From positions 1 through 64,000 of the forward strand of contig PAQH01000010.1 in the NCBI GenBank assembly GCA_002709225.1: 64,000 nucleotides of DNA, read 5' to 3'. Shown here piece by piece: positions 9,146 to 18,081 of the stretch (position 1 is the first letter of the stretch; every line of letters begins with the position of its first letter). The notes beneath the pieces are model-generated. The model did no database searches, was not told the origin of the DNA, and was given only the letters and a program-made list of their open reading frames with translations. Origin of the DNA: Planctomycetaceae bacterium (lineage in GTDB: Bacteria > Planctomycetota > Planctomycetia > Pirellulales > Pirellulaceae). The position numbers were made by a program, and so were the translations under genes.

Positions 9146-10161
9146 GATACCGTCCACGTATCACCGGAGTGAAACAGCTTATCCAAACTGCCGTCACCCT
9201 TTGTTTCCTTGGCATACTCAATCTGTTGATTCAGCTGTTCGTCATATTTCGGCTTGTCGATCGCACGAAACACACCAATGGGTTCCGGAAATCCATCCTC
9301 GTTGCGTAAGCGACTCAGCAAATACGCCAATGAAGGCTCGTCGGCCTTCTCATCGTGAAACAGCAGATCATCCTCACTGATCCCTTTACCAAGCTCAACG
9401 ACTTCAGGATTCATACCGTTGAGACGAATTCCCCGGTCGCGATTCTTGCCGAAGATCAACGGCTTGCCATGCTCCAATTCGAGGACATTATCCGCCTTGG
9501 ATTGACGGTCGGTCGCATAATCCCAAGCGCCGTCGTTGAACACATTGCAATTCTGGTAAACCTCAACAAACGAAGTGCCCTTATGTTCGGCAGCCCGCTT
9601 CAAAGTCGCCCCTAGATGCTTGATGTTGACGTCGATCGAACGCGCTACAAATGAGCCTTCGCAGCCGATCGCAATCGAGAGTGGATGGAGTGGGTTATCA
9701 ATAGCTCCCATCGGCGTACTTTTGGTCACTTTCCCCAAGGGCGAGGTTGGAGAATACTGCCCCTTCGTGAGACCATAGATACGGTTATTGAACATGACGA
9801 TATTAATGTCGAGGTTACGACGGATGGCATGCATTAGATGGTTTCCACCGATACTTAATCCATCGCCATCTCCCGTGATTACCCAAATCATCAGGTCAGG
9901 ACGAACATTCTTGAGCCCGGTCGCAAACGCCGGAGCCCGGCCGTGAATGCTATGGATTCCATACGTCTCCATGTAGTAAGGAAACCGACTGGAGCAACCA
10001 ATCCCGGAAATGAAGCAGATCTTCTCGCGCGGAAAACCGAGCGTAGGCAGCATCTTCTTCATTTGCGCCAGAATGGAATAATCCCCGCAACCAGGACACC
10101 ATCGAATATCCTGATCACTAGCAAAGTCCGCGGGTTTCAAGACCGGTAATTCAGTAGCCAT
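9142..10161 (-). CDS. korB: 2-oxoacid:ferredoxin oxidoreductase, beta subunit
   Basis: 339 residues. This subunit binds thiamine diphosphate and a 4Fe-4S cluster. WCPGCG (Cys22, Cys25), GIGC (Cys56) and a later YQNCNVF Cys fit the cluster ligands; ITGDGDGLSIGGNH with a following NN is the TPP/Mg motif (residues 96-108). With the alpha subunit it decarboxylates a 2-oxoacid to acyl-CoA and reduces ferredoxin, or runs in reverse. The two-subunit layout and the sequence around GKGISEDDLL match the KorB/OorB group (2-oxoglutarate), though pyruvate cannot be excluded. The stop overlaps the next CBS gene. Confidence 0.9.
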   Translation of the reverse strand: MATELPVLKPADFASDQDIRWCPGCGDYSILAQMKKMLPTLGFPREKICFISGIGCSSRFPYYMETYGIHSIHGRAPAFATGLKNVRPDLMIWVITGDGDGLSIGGNHLMHAIRRNLDINIVMFNNRIYGLTKGQYSPTSPLGKVTKSTPMGAIDNPLHPLSIAIGCEGSFVARSIDVNIKHLGATLKRAAEHKGTSFVEVYQNCNVFNDGAWDYATDRQSKADNVLELEHGKPLIFGKNRDRGIRLNGMNPEVVELGKGISEDDLLFHDEKADEPSLAYLLSRLRNEDGFPEPIGVFRAIDKPKYDEQLNQQIEYAKETKGDGSLDKLFHSGDTWTVS

Positions 10162-10214
10162 GTTTCAACTCGGCATCACAAACAGATCGAAAGTACAAAT
10201 GAATCTACGACGCA

Positions 10215-10246
10215 CACGTCCTTCAAGCTACACGTCCTTCAAGCTA
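10215..10246. repeat. 16-bp tandem duplication across the korA stop codon
   Basis: cacgtccttcaagcta occurs twice in direct succession (10215-10230, 10231-10246). The second copy contains the last korA codons and its TGA (10239-10241); the first lies in the korA-korB gap. Confidence 0.9.
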
Positions 10247-12119
10247 ACAGTGCCTTGATTTTGTCGACAATTTCGGTCACGGCGAACGGCTTGCCCTGAA
10301 CCTTATTCAATCCCTCTGCATCGACCAGGTATGTTGACCTGAGAATTGCTCGCAACTGTCCCATATTAAGCTCTGGCACCAAGATTCGTTGATACCGTGA
10401 CAACAGGTCACCCAAATTCCTGGGAAACGGATTCAAATATCGCAAATGGGCATGTGCCACAGACAAACCGTCACGTTGACAGCGTTCAACTGCGGTCGTA
10501 CAGGCGCCAAATGTTCCGCCCCAACTGACGACGAGCAGATCACCACTTTCGGGACCGACGACCGACTGTTCAGGGATGTCCTCCGCGATATTGTCCACCT
10601 TCTGCTGGCGTACATTCGTCATATGCTGATGATTGTCCGGGTCATAACTGACGTTGCCGGTGATATCCTGTTTTTCCAGACCACCAAGCCGGTGCTCCAA
10701 TCCCGGCGTACCGGGCAAGGCCCAGGGGCGCGCCAGGCGTTCATTTCTGACGTACGGCTGAAACTCCTCACCCTCCGTCGCCTGTGGGTGGTTAATTTCA
10801 ATTTTATTCAAATCTTCCACGTCGGGAATTCGCCATGGTTCCGCTCCATTGGCGATGTACCCGTCGGAGAGCAGTATCACCGGCACCATAAAACGGGTCG
10901 CAATGCGCCACGCTTCCTGCGCGACTTCAAAACAATCGCTCGGGCTACGGGCAGCAATCACTGGCAAAGGAGATTCACCATTTCGACCGTACATTACTTG
11001 CAGCAAATCTGATTGCTCTGTTTTTGTTGGTAATCCGGTACTTGGACCACCACGCTGAACATTGATGATGATCATCGGCAATTCGAGAATCATCCCCAGT
11101 CCCATGGCCTCGCCTTTCAACGCAATTCCCGGCCCACTGGAGGACGTAATCGCCATGGCACCACCAAAAGCGGCGCCGATGGCCGAACAAACCGCCGCAA
11201 TCTCATCCTCCGCCTGGAACGTACGAACGCCGAATTCCTTGAACTTGCTCAACTCGTGAAGAATGTCACTCGCCGGTGTAATCGGATAGGTTCCGATGAA
11301 CAGTTCCGCCCCGCTCATTTTCGAAGCCGTCAACAGACCCCAAGCGAGCGCCTGATTCCCCATCACATTCCGATACGTCCCAGCGGGCAAAGTTGCCTTC
11401 TCGACCTGGTAGCTACTGATAAAGGCTTCGGTCGTCTCACCGTAATTCCATCCCGAACGCAGCGCTCTCTCATTCGCTTCGACAATCTCGGGGCGTTTGC
11501 CAAACTTCTCACGAATGAAACGCAACGTCGGATCCAGATCGCGCCCATAAAGCCAGTAGATCAAACCCATGGCAAAGAAGTTCTTACAGCGATCGGCCAC
11601 TTTCTGGCTGAGAGCTTTACCATCTTCGGTCTCGACCATCTCGACCGCCTTGCGCGTCAAGTTAGTCATCGGCACACGAAAGACGCGGTAATCGCCCAGG
11701 CTATCATTCTCAAGGGGATTTTCTTCGAGGTTCGCTAACTTCAAGTCGCGGCCTTCAAAATTGTCCTCATTGACAATCAGAATTCCACCGGACTTCAGGT
11801 CCGGGAGATTGGTCACCAACGCCGCCGGATTCATCACGACCAACGCATCCAGATGGTCACCCGGCGTAAAGATATCTTCCGAAGCAAAATGCACCTGAAA
11901 TCCGCTCACTCCCGCGCGCGTGCCCTTCGGAGCGCGGATTTCGGCCGGGAAATCTGGGAAGGTCGCGACGTCATTACCCGCCAAGGCAGACGTATTCGTT
12001 AGTTGAGTTCCTGTAATCTGCATCCCATCGCCAGAGTCACCCGCGAGCCGCACTGTGGCTGCGGCCAGGTGCTCTACGGATTTGGCAGATTCTGGAGGCG
12101 ATTCAATCGTTGAAGACAT
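10239..12119 (-). CDS. korA: 2-oxoacid:acceptor oxidoreductase, gamma-alpha fused subunit
   Basis: 626 residues from the ATG 12119 (MSSTIESPPE), which has AGGA 9 nt upstream; a longer frame starting at 12182 has no such site. Residues 25-215 are the gamma (POR) domain, with AGDSGDGMQITG near the start and APKGTRAGVSG. The rest is the alpha (pyrimidine-binding) region with GTYPITPASDILHEL, EDEIAAV and SSSGPGIALKGEAMG. It pairs with korB, 77 bp downstream, to convert a 2-oxoacid and CoA to acyl-CoA, CO2 and reduced ferredoxin in the cytoplasm. A CBS gene lies 92 bp upstream. Confidence 0.9.
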   Translation of the reverse strand: MSSTIESPPESAKSVEHLAAATVRLAGDSGDGMQITGTQLTNTSALAGNDVATFPDFPAEIRAPKGTRAGVSGFQVHFASEDIFTPGDHLDALVVMNPAALVTNLPDLKSGGILIVNEDNFEGRDLKLANLEENPLENDSLGDYRVFRVPMTNLTRKAVEMVETEDGKALSQKVADRCKNFFAMGLIYWLYGRDLDPTLRFIREKFGKRPEIVEANERALRSGWNYGETTEAFISSYQVEKATLPAGTYRNVMGNQALAWGLLTASKMSGAELFIGTYPITPASDILHELSKFKEFGVRTFQAEDEIAAVCSAIGAAFGGAMAITSSSGPGIALKGEAMGLGMILELPMIIINVQRGGPSTGLPTKTEQSDLLQVMYGRNGESPLPVIAARSPSDCFEVAQEAWRIATRFMVPVILLSDGYIANGAEPWRIPDVEDLNKIEINHPQATEGEEFQPYVRNERLARPWALPGTPGLEHRLGGLEKQDITGNVSYDPDNHQHMTNVRQQKVDNIAEDIPEQSVVGPESGDLLVVSWGGTFGACTTAVERCQRDGLSVAHAHLRYLNPFPRNLGDLLSRYQRILVPELNMGQLRAILRSTYLVDAEGLNKVQGKPFAVTEIVDKIKALLA

Positions 12120-12211
12120 GAAATTCCTGGTCGTTTCAATCTGAGAGTAAGGAATCGCTTTGCGGCGGGTGGGAAATGACAATAATAATCCGGGAACAAC
12201 TCGGGTTCGAG

Positions 12212-12676
12212 TTAGGCGCCTTCTCGTTCCTGGGTTTTGTGGTGGGGCTGGGGAGGTAAGTTGTAAATTACTGCGGGAAAGTGTTGAACCAGGTAGTGTA
12301 ATATTCCAGACGACTTGAGCACTCCTCGCAATGTCGCGGTCTCGTCAACGACCGGCAGTCGCCGGTAACCACCTTGCGCCATGCTGGTAATCGCCCTGCC
12401 TACGGTATCATCGACACGCATCGTGACTGGATCGCGCGACATCACCTCGGCCACGGGAATTTGGAGGTCTGCCCCCTCGGCCATCAATTTGAGGGCGTCG
12501 CGTTCAGTAAAGATGCCTTGAATCTCACCTGCCTGGCCCACGATTACATGTCCAGCGTGACTATCTTTGAGCAGCAAGAACACTTCGCAAACCGCCGTCT
12601 GCGGCTCCACGGTAAGAGGAGCAGACGGAAAGGCGTGTTCAACAGATTCAGCGTCAAGGCGTAATTGAAAATTCAC
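12212..12676 (-). CDS. CBS-pair protein, first gene of the korAB run
   Basis: 154 residues from a GTG start. Two CBS motifs are clear: QGIFTERDALKLMAEG and LRGVLKSSGILHYLVQ, the first ending in the common GIFTERD form. No other domain is attached. CBS pairs sense AMP, ADP, ATP or SAM. It sits directly before korA on the same strand, and a second CBS gene follows korB, so the oxidoreductase is bracketed by two nucleotide-sensor genes. The ribosome-binding site is weak. The tail (after about residue 135) is Pro/His-rich and unremarkable. Confidence 0.85.
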   Translation of the reverse strand: MNFQLRLDAESVEHAFPSAPLTVEPQTAVCEVFLLLKDSHAGHVIVGQAGEIQGIFTERDALKLMAEGADLQIPVAEVMSRDPVTMRVDDTVGRAITSMAQGGYRRLPVVDETATLRGVLKSSGILHYLVQHFPAVIYNLPPQPHHKTQEREGA

Positions 12677-12788
12677 CGCAATACCCGAGCCAGATCGCCA
12701 ATGGCCAACGCGAATGCTAACCCTGTAGACCTTCCTCGATCAAACCAAAGGACATCTCACCCAGTTCGCCAGGTGTACGACTCGACAA

Positions 12789-13052
12789 TCACCAGCCGAC
12801 TGCGAAAATCATTCCTCGCTGGACACCCCAAGGACACAACAACGCAATGTTTGCCTCGAGCGTCTGGCGGTCCGCAGCGGTTGGCCAAATCTGCCCCAAT
12901 TCATACAGAAAAGCGTACCACCACAGACTAGCGACGGCAAGCCGGAAAACCCTGTAACTGGAGCCGTAGAGGCAAGAACCAGCTAATTCGGGCAGCAAAT
13001 CGGCAACCACCTCAGCGGGCACCCGGATCCGGTGGGTCGGGAACGTCGCCAT
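12789..13052 (-). CDS. possible small hypothetical protein
   Basis: An 87-codon frame from ATG 13052, overlapping the end of the 284-residue gene by 41 bp. It fills much of the otherwise empty gap 12677-13011. The middle is hydrophobic (LAVASLWWYAFLYELG) and codon choice is not unlike neighbouring genes. There is no good ribosome-binding site and I recognise no family, so this may be chance. Apart from it I see nothing in that gap. Confidence 0.25.
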   Translation of the reverse strand: MATFPTHRIRVPAEVVADLLPELAGSCLYGSSYRVFRLAVASLWWYAFLYELGQIWPTAADRQTLEANIALLCPWGVQRGMIFAVGW

Positions 13053-13866
13053 TCACGTAGAATTGAGTCAAATCCATGCCCGCGCGCTGTTCCTCCTCGC
13101 ACAACTTGATCCGCGTTTCCAGACGTTCCATCCGGCGTAGCAACTGGGGAATCACATCCCGCGAGTTGTCTACGCGGCTCGGCCGCGGCACTTTGGGATA
13201 CCCCAAGTGCCGCTGTAGTGCCGCAAACAGGAAAAGCGGGTCTTTGAGATGGTGCGCAAAAGCGATCCGGCCCTCCTTGACACCAAACAGGATCGGTTTG
13301 TCCGTGGGTGGATCGGGTCGACCAGCCGCCTTTTCGCGTTCCCAGTAATGCTCACTGCGGACGTAGAGTAACTCCGCTAAATCAATGATGCCAACTTGCC
13401 TGCGAACAGTGAGTATCCATTCATGCCAACTCTCATCAAAAATTGGATCCAACGCAATCGCCTGCAGACCCCTGTCGTATTCGAGATAATTGCGACAAAG
13501 TGCCTCGAACTGGTAAAGAAAAATACCCTGACAAGTCGGTTCCTCGGCCCGATACTCCGCTTCCATTCGGAGAATCTCAATGGCGACACGCATCTCAAAA
13601 CGACCGCGATCATCCTCTGCGGCGCGGACAAGATAAGTTTGAAATGGGGTGAAGTAGTGCGACAACTTCTCCATGGCTGGTGCAAATTGCCCCAAGTGCT
13701 TGAGTTCACTGGAAATGAAACTCACCGCCAACGGCAATTTTGTCGTGGCCATCAACTCCTCATCGACATCCTCCAGGATGTCCTGCAACGGGATGTTGTC
13801 AGGAAGGCGATCCGCAAGCACACGAAACAGATAGGCCTGTTCCACATATTCTTCGCGTTCAAGCAT
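13012..13866 (-). CDS. conserved-looking hypothetical protein, cytoplasmic
   Basis: 284 residues from ATG 13866, with AAGGTAG 6 nt upstream. No signal peptide or membrane segment. The sequence is rich in Glu, Leu, Arg and aromatic residues and looks mostly helical; the C-terminal third has a likely coiled-coil stretch (LLRRMERLETRIKLCEEEQR, residues 238-257). I do not recognise a family. It is divergent from the FAD oxidoreductase gene, with 98 bp between the two starts, and lies upstream of the CBS/korAB genes on the same strand. Function unknown. Confidence 0.7.
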   Translation of the reverse strand: MLEREEYVEQAYLFRVLADRLPDNIPLQDILEDVDEELMATTKLPLAVSFISSELKHLGQFAPAMEKLSHYFTPFQTYLVRAAEDDRGRFEMRVAIEILRMEAEYRAEEPTCQGIFLYQFEALCRNYLEYDRGLQAIALDPIFDESWHEWILTVRRQVGIIDLAELLYVRSEHYWEREKAAGRPDPPTDKPILFGVKEGRIAFAHHLKDPLFLFAALQRHLGYPKVPRPSRVDNSRDVIPQLLRRMERLETRIKLCEEEQRAGMDLTQFYVNGDVPDPPDPGAR

Positions 13867-13964
13867 TGAAAACTACCTTGCGAAATCCGTTGCTTTTCTA
13901 CAATGATGGACTAAGCAGGGCTGTCTTTTCAACCAGCCGCGCCCTCGTACCACCTTCCCATGCT

Positions 13965-15227
13965 ATGCATTTAGAGCCGCCATCGCGAATCGCCATTCTC
14001 GGCGCGGGACCCTGTGGCCTGGAAACAGGCCTCTACGCGCGTTATCTCGGCTACCAAACCACGATCTACGAACAAGGAGAAATCGCACAAGCGGTCCACG
14101 GATGGGGACACGTGCGGATGTTCAGCCCGTTCCACATGAATCGGTCGCCCCTGGGATTGGCGGCGATTCAGGCGCAAAATCCGGACGCTACGCCCCCCCA
14201 CGACGAGGAGTTGTTGACGGGGAACGAATGGCGCGAGAGGTATCTGCTCCCCCTGGCTGCCAGCGATCTGCTGAAAGATCACATCCGGCGCGACACGCAA
14301 GTTCTCTCCGTCGGCAAACAGACGCTTTCCAAGGCAGACGCCCCAGCAAGTTCAGATCGGGGGAACGAGCCTTTTCGCATTCTCATTCGAGATCGTCAGG
14401 GACAGGAGAGTACTGAATTCGCTGAGGCAGTGATTGACACGACCGGTGTCTGGGGCCAAACCAACTGTCTAGGCCCAGGCGGCGCGCCAGCGATCGGTGA
14501 ACGCCATCATGCCGAGGCAATCGACTACCGATTGCCCGATTTCTTGGGAACCGATCGTGAACGGTTTGCAAACCGCCGCACTCTGGTTATCGGATCTGGT
14601 TTTTCGGCCGCCACGAACGTTCTGGCTTTAGCCGATCTGGCAAACACCGCTCGGCAGACCAGCATTGCCTGGTGTACGCGCCGCGCAACGATCGCGGGCG
14701 CCGGTCCCCTGCTGGAGATTACAGACGACAAACTGCACGAACGCGCGCGACTCACTCGAGCAGTAAATCGTCTGGTCGACGCCCCGGATTCTCCCGTTCA
14801 GCACTGGCCGGCAACCTGGGTCGAAGCAGTGGAATACGATTCTGCCCAGCAACGGTGGTCTGTCAGCTTCGGCGGTTCACGCCAAGGAAACGAATCATTT
14901 GACCGGATCCTGGCGAATGTCGGTTTTCGCCCCGATCGGGATTTGTACCGAGAACTTCAAATCCACGAATGCTACGCCACCGAAGGCCCTATTAAGCTCG
15001 CGGCAACACTTCTCGGGCAAGAATCCACCGATTGTCTGACCATCTCCGGTGCTGGTCCTCAGTCGCTCGTGTCACCAGAACCTAATTTCTATATCCTGGG
15101 CACCAAGAGCTATGGTAGAAACTCGCAGTTCCTGATCGCCGCTGGACTCGTCCAGATCCGTGACCTGTTTACGCTGATTGGCGACCGTGACGACCTCGAC
15201 CTCTACGAGAGCGTTACTTTGGGTTAA
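13965..15227 (+). CDS. FAD/NAD(P)-dependent oxidoreductase, first gene of a three-gene cluster
   Basis: 420 residues when started at the ATG 13965; the open frame runs further upstream, but this start places the FAD-binding GAGPCG motif at residues 13-18 as usual. A second dinucleotide motif, IGSGFSA, lies near residues 207-214. The region between contains GWGHVRMFSPFHMNRSPLG, and the C-terminal part has NVGFRPD and NFYILGTKSYGRNSQFL. This is the two-dinucleotide-binding-domain flavoprotein layout (monooxygenase or reductase). The TAA overlaps the ATG of the radical SAM gene by one base, so the two are coupled. The substrate is unknown. Confidence 0.85.
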   Translation: MHLEPPSRIAILGAGPCGLETGLYARYLGYQTTIYEQGEIAQAVHGWGHVRMFSPFHMNRSPLGLAAIQAQNPDATPPHDEELLTGNEWRERYLLPLAASDLLKDHIRRDTQVLSVGKQTLSKADAPASSDRGNEPFRILIRDRQGQESTEFAEAVIDTTGVWGQTNCLGPGGAPAIGERHHAEAIDYRLPDFLGTDRERFANRRTLVIGSGFSAATNVLALADLANTARQTSIAWCTRRATIAGAGPLLEITDDKLHERARLTRAVNRLVDAPDSPVQHWPATWVEAVEYDSAQQRWSVSFGGSRQGNESFDRILANVGFRPDRDLYRELQIHECYATEGPIKLAATLLGQESTDCLTISGAGPQSLVSPEPNFYILGTKSYGRNSQFLIAAGLVQIRDLFTLIGDRDDLDLYESVTLG

Positions 15228-16159
15228 TGCCCATGACCGTTCAACATTCCCCGAGCATCAGCCTGGCATCACTAGACCAACTCTGGTTCCAAGTGGCGGG
15301 CACACTCTGCAATCTCACCTGCCATCACTGTTTCATCAGCTGCAGTCCACACAATCGGTCTTTTGGGTTCCTCACACTCCCAGCCGTCAAACAACGCCTC
15401 GAAGAAGCGCGCGAGTTGGGTGTCAAAGAGTACTATTTCACAGGCGGAGAACCTTTTCTCAACCCTCAGATGACCGAAATTCTCGTCGCCACTCTACGGT
15501 ACGGGCCAGCCACGGTACTGACCAATGGTACGGTCTGGAAAGACCACTGGTTGGAAGCCCTGCACCGGGCTGAACAAATGAGCGAGTACTCTCTGGAATT
15601 CCGTGTTTCGATCGACGGGTTTTCCGCTCAGACCAATGATCCTATTCGGGGCGAAGGCACTTTTGACCGCATTCTGCAAGGCATCCAGCGTCTCGTTGAA
15701 GCTGGATTCATACCCATCATCACGGCCACTCGAACCTGGCCGGAGACGAGCGAATTGGAAATCGTGAGAGAGTTTCGCAAGACCCTGAAAAAGATTGGGT
15801 ACACCCGACCCCGATTGAAAATCCTGCCCGCGCTCAAAATCGGTGCTGAGGCGCAACGTACCCGCGGCTATGGACCGCTCGATCGTGTCACTACGGAAAT
15901 GCTGGACGGCTATGACCTATCACAACTGGTCTGCCACCAGAGCCGTATCGTGACGAATCGAGGCGTACATGTGTGTCCAATTCTGATCGACGCTCCCGAT
16001 TCGCTGCTGGGCAATTCCCTACAAGAAGCCGCGGTCGACTTTCCATTAAGTCACGGCGCCTGCTATACGTGCTTTCAATATGGATCCATCTGCACCAATC
16101 CATCGAGTCCGTCAGGTTCACAGAAAACACCAACCCCGCCTCCACAAAGTCACGCCTGA
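15227..16159 (+). CDS. radical SAM enzyme
   Basis: 310 residues. The CNLTCHHC motif (Cys28, Cys32, Cys35) binds the 4Fe-4S cluster that cleaves SAM, and FTGGEPFLNP (GGEP at 73-76) helps bind SAM. A further Cys39 follows. The C-terminus has extra cysteines (LVCHQS, VHVCPI, ACYTCFQYGSIC), suggesting an auxiliary cluster as in SPASM or twitch domains. Start and stop each overlap a neighbour by one base (TAATG upstream, TGATG downstream). The reaction is unknown; the flavoprotein and phosphoesterase-like partners suggest small-molecule or cofactor modification rather than peptide maturation, since no precursor peptide is seen. Confidence 0.9.
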   Translation: MPMTVQHSPSISLASLDQLWFQVAGTLCNLTCHHCFISCSPHNRSFGFLTLPAVKQRLEEARELGVKEYYFTGGEPFLNPQMTEILVATLRYGPATVLTNGTVWKDHWLEALHRAEQMSEYSLEFRVSIDGFSAQTNDPIRGEGTFDRILQGIQRLVEAGFIPIITATRTWPETSELEIVREFRKTLKKIGYTRPRLKILPALKIGAEAQRTRGYGPLDRVTTEMLDGYDLSQLVCHQSRIVTNRGVHVCPILIDAPDSLLGNSLQEAAVDFPLSHGACYTCFQYGSICTNPSSPSGSQKTPTPPPQSHA

Positions 16160-16944
16160 TGCCGCACCGAATTGCATGCCTGGGGGGCATTTACAGCAAC
16201 CATCTCGCACTCGCCCAGGCACTACGTGACATCACCGGACGTGGCGTGGATCAAATCGTCTGCCTCGGCGACATGGGCGCGTTTGGGCCACACCCCGATC
16301 AAGTGTTTCCGCTACTTGCTGAATACGGCGTGACGTGCCTGCAGGGTAATTATGACGATTCAATCGGCAACGCACTCGACGACTGCCAGTGCGGCTACAC
16401 CGATGAACGTGACAATTACTTCGCACAGCTCAGCTACGATTACACGCTTGACAACACTTCGGATGAAAACCGTCGCTTCCTGCGCCACCTGCCACCGCAA
16501 TTGCGAACGGAAATCGGCCCCCTGCGTATCCTCTTCTGCCACGGAAGCCCACGTCGCGTTAATGAATTCCTCTGGCAGTCAACCACCTCCACGGCATTCC
16601 TGCAACGGCTTGCGGCCGAACAAAAGGTGGACGTCATCGCCGCCACCCACACTGGTATCAAGTGGCATCGACCATTGCCAGAAGGTCGACATTTCGTCAA
16701 CGTAGGTTGTCTGGGACGCCCCGAAAATGACGGGCGGAAAAATGTCTGGTACACAATGCTGGAATTTCGCGACGGACAACTACAGGTCGAATTCGTACCG
16801 GTGGAATACGATACCCACACGCTAGTTCAGGAAATGCGACACGAACGATTACCTGACGAATTCATGGAGACGATCCTCTCGGGCTGGTGGACGACCTGCC
16901 TGGAGATCCTCCCTTCTAAAGAACGCCAACGGGGCCCCCACTAG
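16159..16944 (+). CDS. metallophosphoesterase-like protein lacking the first metal motif
   Basis: 261 residues from the ATG 16159, which overlaps the radical SAM stop (TGATG); an upstream in-frame ATG at 15973 lies inside that gene and is unlikely. The fold is the YfcE/calcineurin-like type. CLGDMGAFGPHP (GD at 37-38), QGNYDDSIG, FCHGSPRRVNE and AATHTGIKW correspond to the GDxxDxGP, GNHD, HG and GHTH motifs. The first motif, normally SDIHGN, reads GGIYSN (residues 9-14), so an Asp and a His that ligate metal are missing. It may be a one-metal enzyme, a binding protein, or a changed activity. Confidence 0.8.
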   Translation: MPHRIACLGGIYSNHLALAQALRDITGRGVDQIVCLGDMGAFGPHPDQVFPLLAEYGVTCLQGNYDDSIGNALDDCQCGYTDERDNYFAQLSYDYTLDNTSDENRRFLRHLPPQLRTEIGPLRILFCHGSPRRVNEFLWQSTTSTAFLQRLAAEQKVDVIAATHTGIKWHRPLPEGRHFVNVGCLGRPENDGRKNVWYTMLEFRDGQLQVEFVPVEYDTHTLVQEMRHERLPDEFMETILSGWWTTCLEILPSKERQRGPH

Positions 16945-17049
16945 GCATGCCAGCGTGGGCTGGATGTAGGTGCCGCATGCCTGGCGAGATTTCACTGAAG
17001 TCCCGGAGATGCTAAAATCAGCAAAAGAACCCGCACACGAGGATCCGTC

Positions 17050-18081
17050 ATGGCAATTCCATCTCGATGGCTTGGACCGTGGACTTTGCTTCTCTTGTTC
17101 CCCCAACTGGTTGGCAACCTAGCCGGAGAAATCCAACCGGATGCTCGCTCGCTGACGGAGGCGGAAACGCCACCGGAACCGGCTGCCACGATGTCTGCTG
17201 TGGAGATCCGCCGTGCCATTCGCGCACTTGACTCCAACCAATTTGTGCAGCGGCGCGACGCCGCGCTGCGTTTGACACGAGCCGGCGAAACCGCCATTAG
17301 AGCACTCTCCCAAGCGGCCATTGATGGCAGTCGCGAAGTCTCCACCAGTGCGTTTGCTATTCTCCGCAAACACTATGCAAAGCGGCAGCCGGAGAGCTTG
17401 CAGACAGCTGCCAAACAAGCGCTGCAGCAAATTGCCCAGTCCGAGGACCCGCGTGCTGCGCGCCAGGCCAAGGCAATCTTGACCCCGCCACCGCCCGCCC
17501 CACCCGCTGGCCGCGCCATTCAATTCCAAGGCGGGCAGTTCCGTGTTCAGGTACAAAATGGCGGAGTCCAGGCCATCGCTCTAGGTGGAGCCCAAGCCGT
17601 AAAGGTACAGATGATCAACGGGCACAAGAAAATCGATGTCCGGGAAAATGACCGTCGCATCAAGATTTCCGAAAGTCCCCGACAGGGAATCGAATTCGAG
17701 CTACACGACCAACACAACGGGCAGCCTCGTGTCCGTAAATACACCGCCAAAGATGCCGCCGAACTCCGAAAAAAACATCCTGAAATCCATCGGTTGTACG
17801 TTCAATACGCAAAACAGCCTGCGGGCGGGGCCCCACGCGTCATCATTGGCCTGCCTGAAAAACCTGGACTGGCCGGCCTACCTCGTTTTCCTAACCGGCG
17901 CGTTGCCGGCACGCTGGATCAGGCGATTGCCCGGTTGAAGGCCAGCTCCGAGCGTTTGCAGAAACTCCTTGAAGATAGCGAAGATGACACCTTTCGCGGC
18001 CAGATTCAGCAGGAGCTGGACAACTTGAAAACAACTCGTCTTCAACTGGAGTCGGCCCGCAAACAGCTACGCCCACGGTAA
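17050..18081 (+). CDS. secreted protein with helical repeats and C-terminal coiled coil
   Basis: 343 residues from ATG 17050, with GAGGATCC upstream. A signal peptide spans about residues 1-26 (WTLLLLFPQLVGNLAG). Residues 48-140 look like HEAT-type helical repeats (VEIRRAIRALDSNQFVQRRDAALRLTRAG). A Pro-rich joint (PPPPAPPAG) leads to a beta-rich segment (160-235), and the last 60 residues form a likely coiled coil (AIARLKASSERLQKLLEDSED). I know no function. It stands 105 bp after the phosphoesterase gene, with only a GGCATGC-type inverted repeat between (16943-16950 and 16975-16982), so it is probably a separate unit. Confidence 0.7.
   Translation: MAIPSRWLGPWTLLLLFPQLVGNLAGEIQPDARSLTEAETPPEPAATMSAVEIRRAIRALDSNQFVQRRDAALRLTRAGETAIRALSQAAIDGSREVSTSAFAILRKHYAKRQPESLQTAAKQALQQIAQSEDPRAARQAKAILTPPPPAPPAGRAIQFQGGQFRVQVQNGGVQAIALGGAQAVKVQMINGHKKIDVRENDRRIKISESPRQGIEFELHDQHNGQPRVRKYTAKDAAELRKKHPEIHRLYVQYAKQPAGGAPRVIIGLPEKPGLAGLPRFPNRRVAGTLDQAIARLKASSERLQKLLEDSEDDTFRGQIQQELDNLKTTRLQLESARKQLRPR

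Noticed and set aside
15973-16158. Earlier in-frame ATG for the phosphoesterase-like gene
   Set aside because: It lies inside the radical SAM gene's conserved Cys-rich end; the TGATG-overlapping ATG at 16159 matches the family's start.
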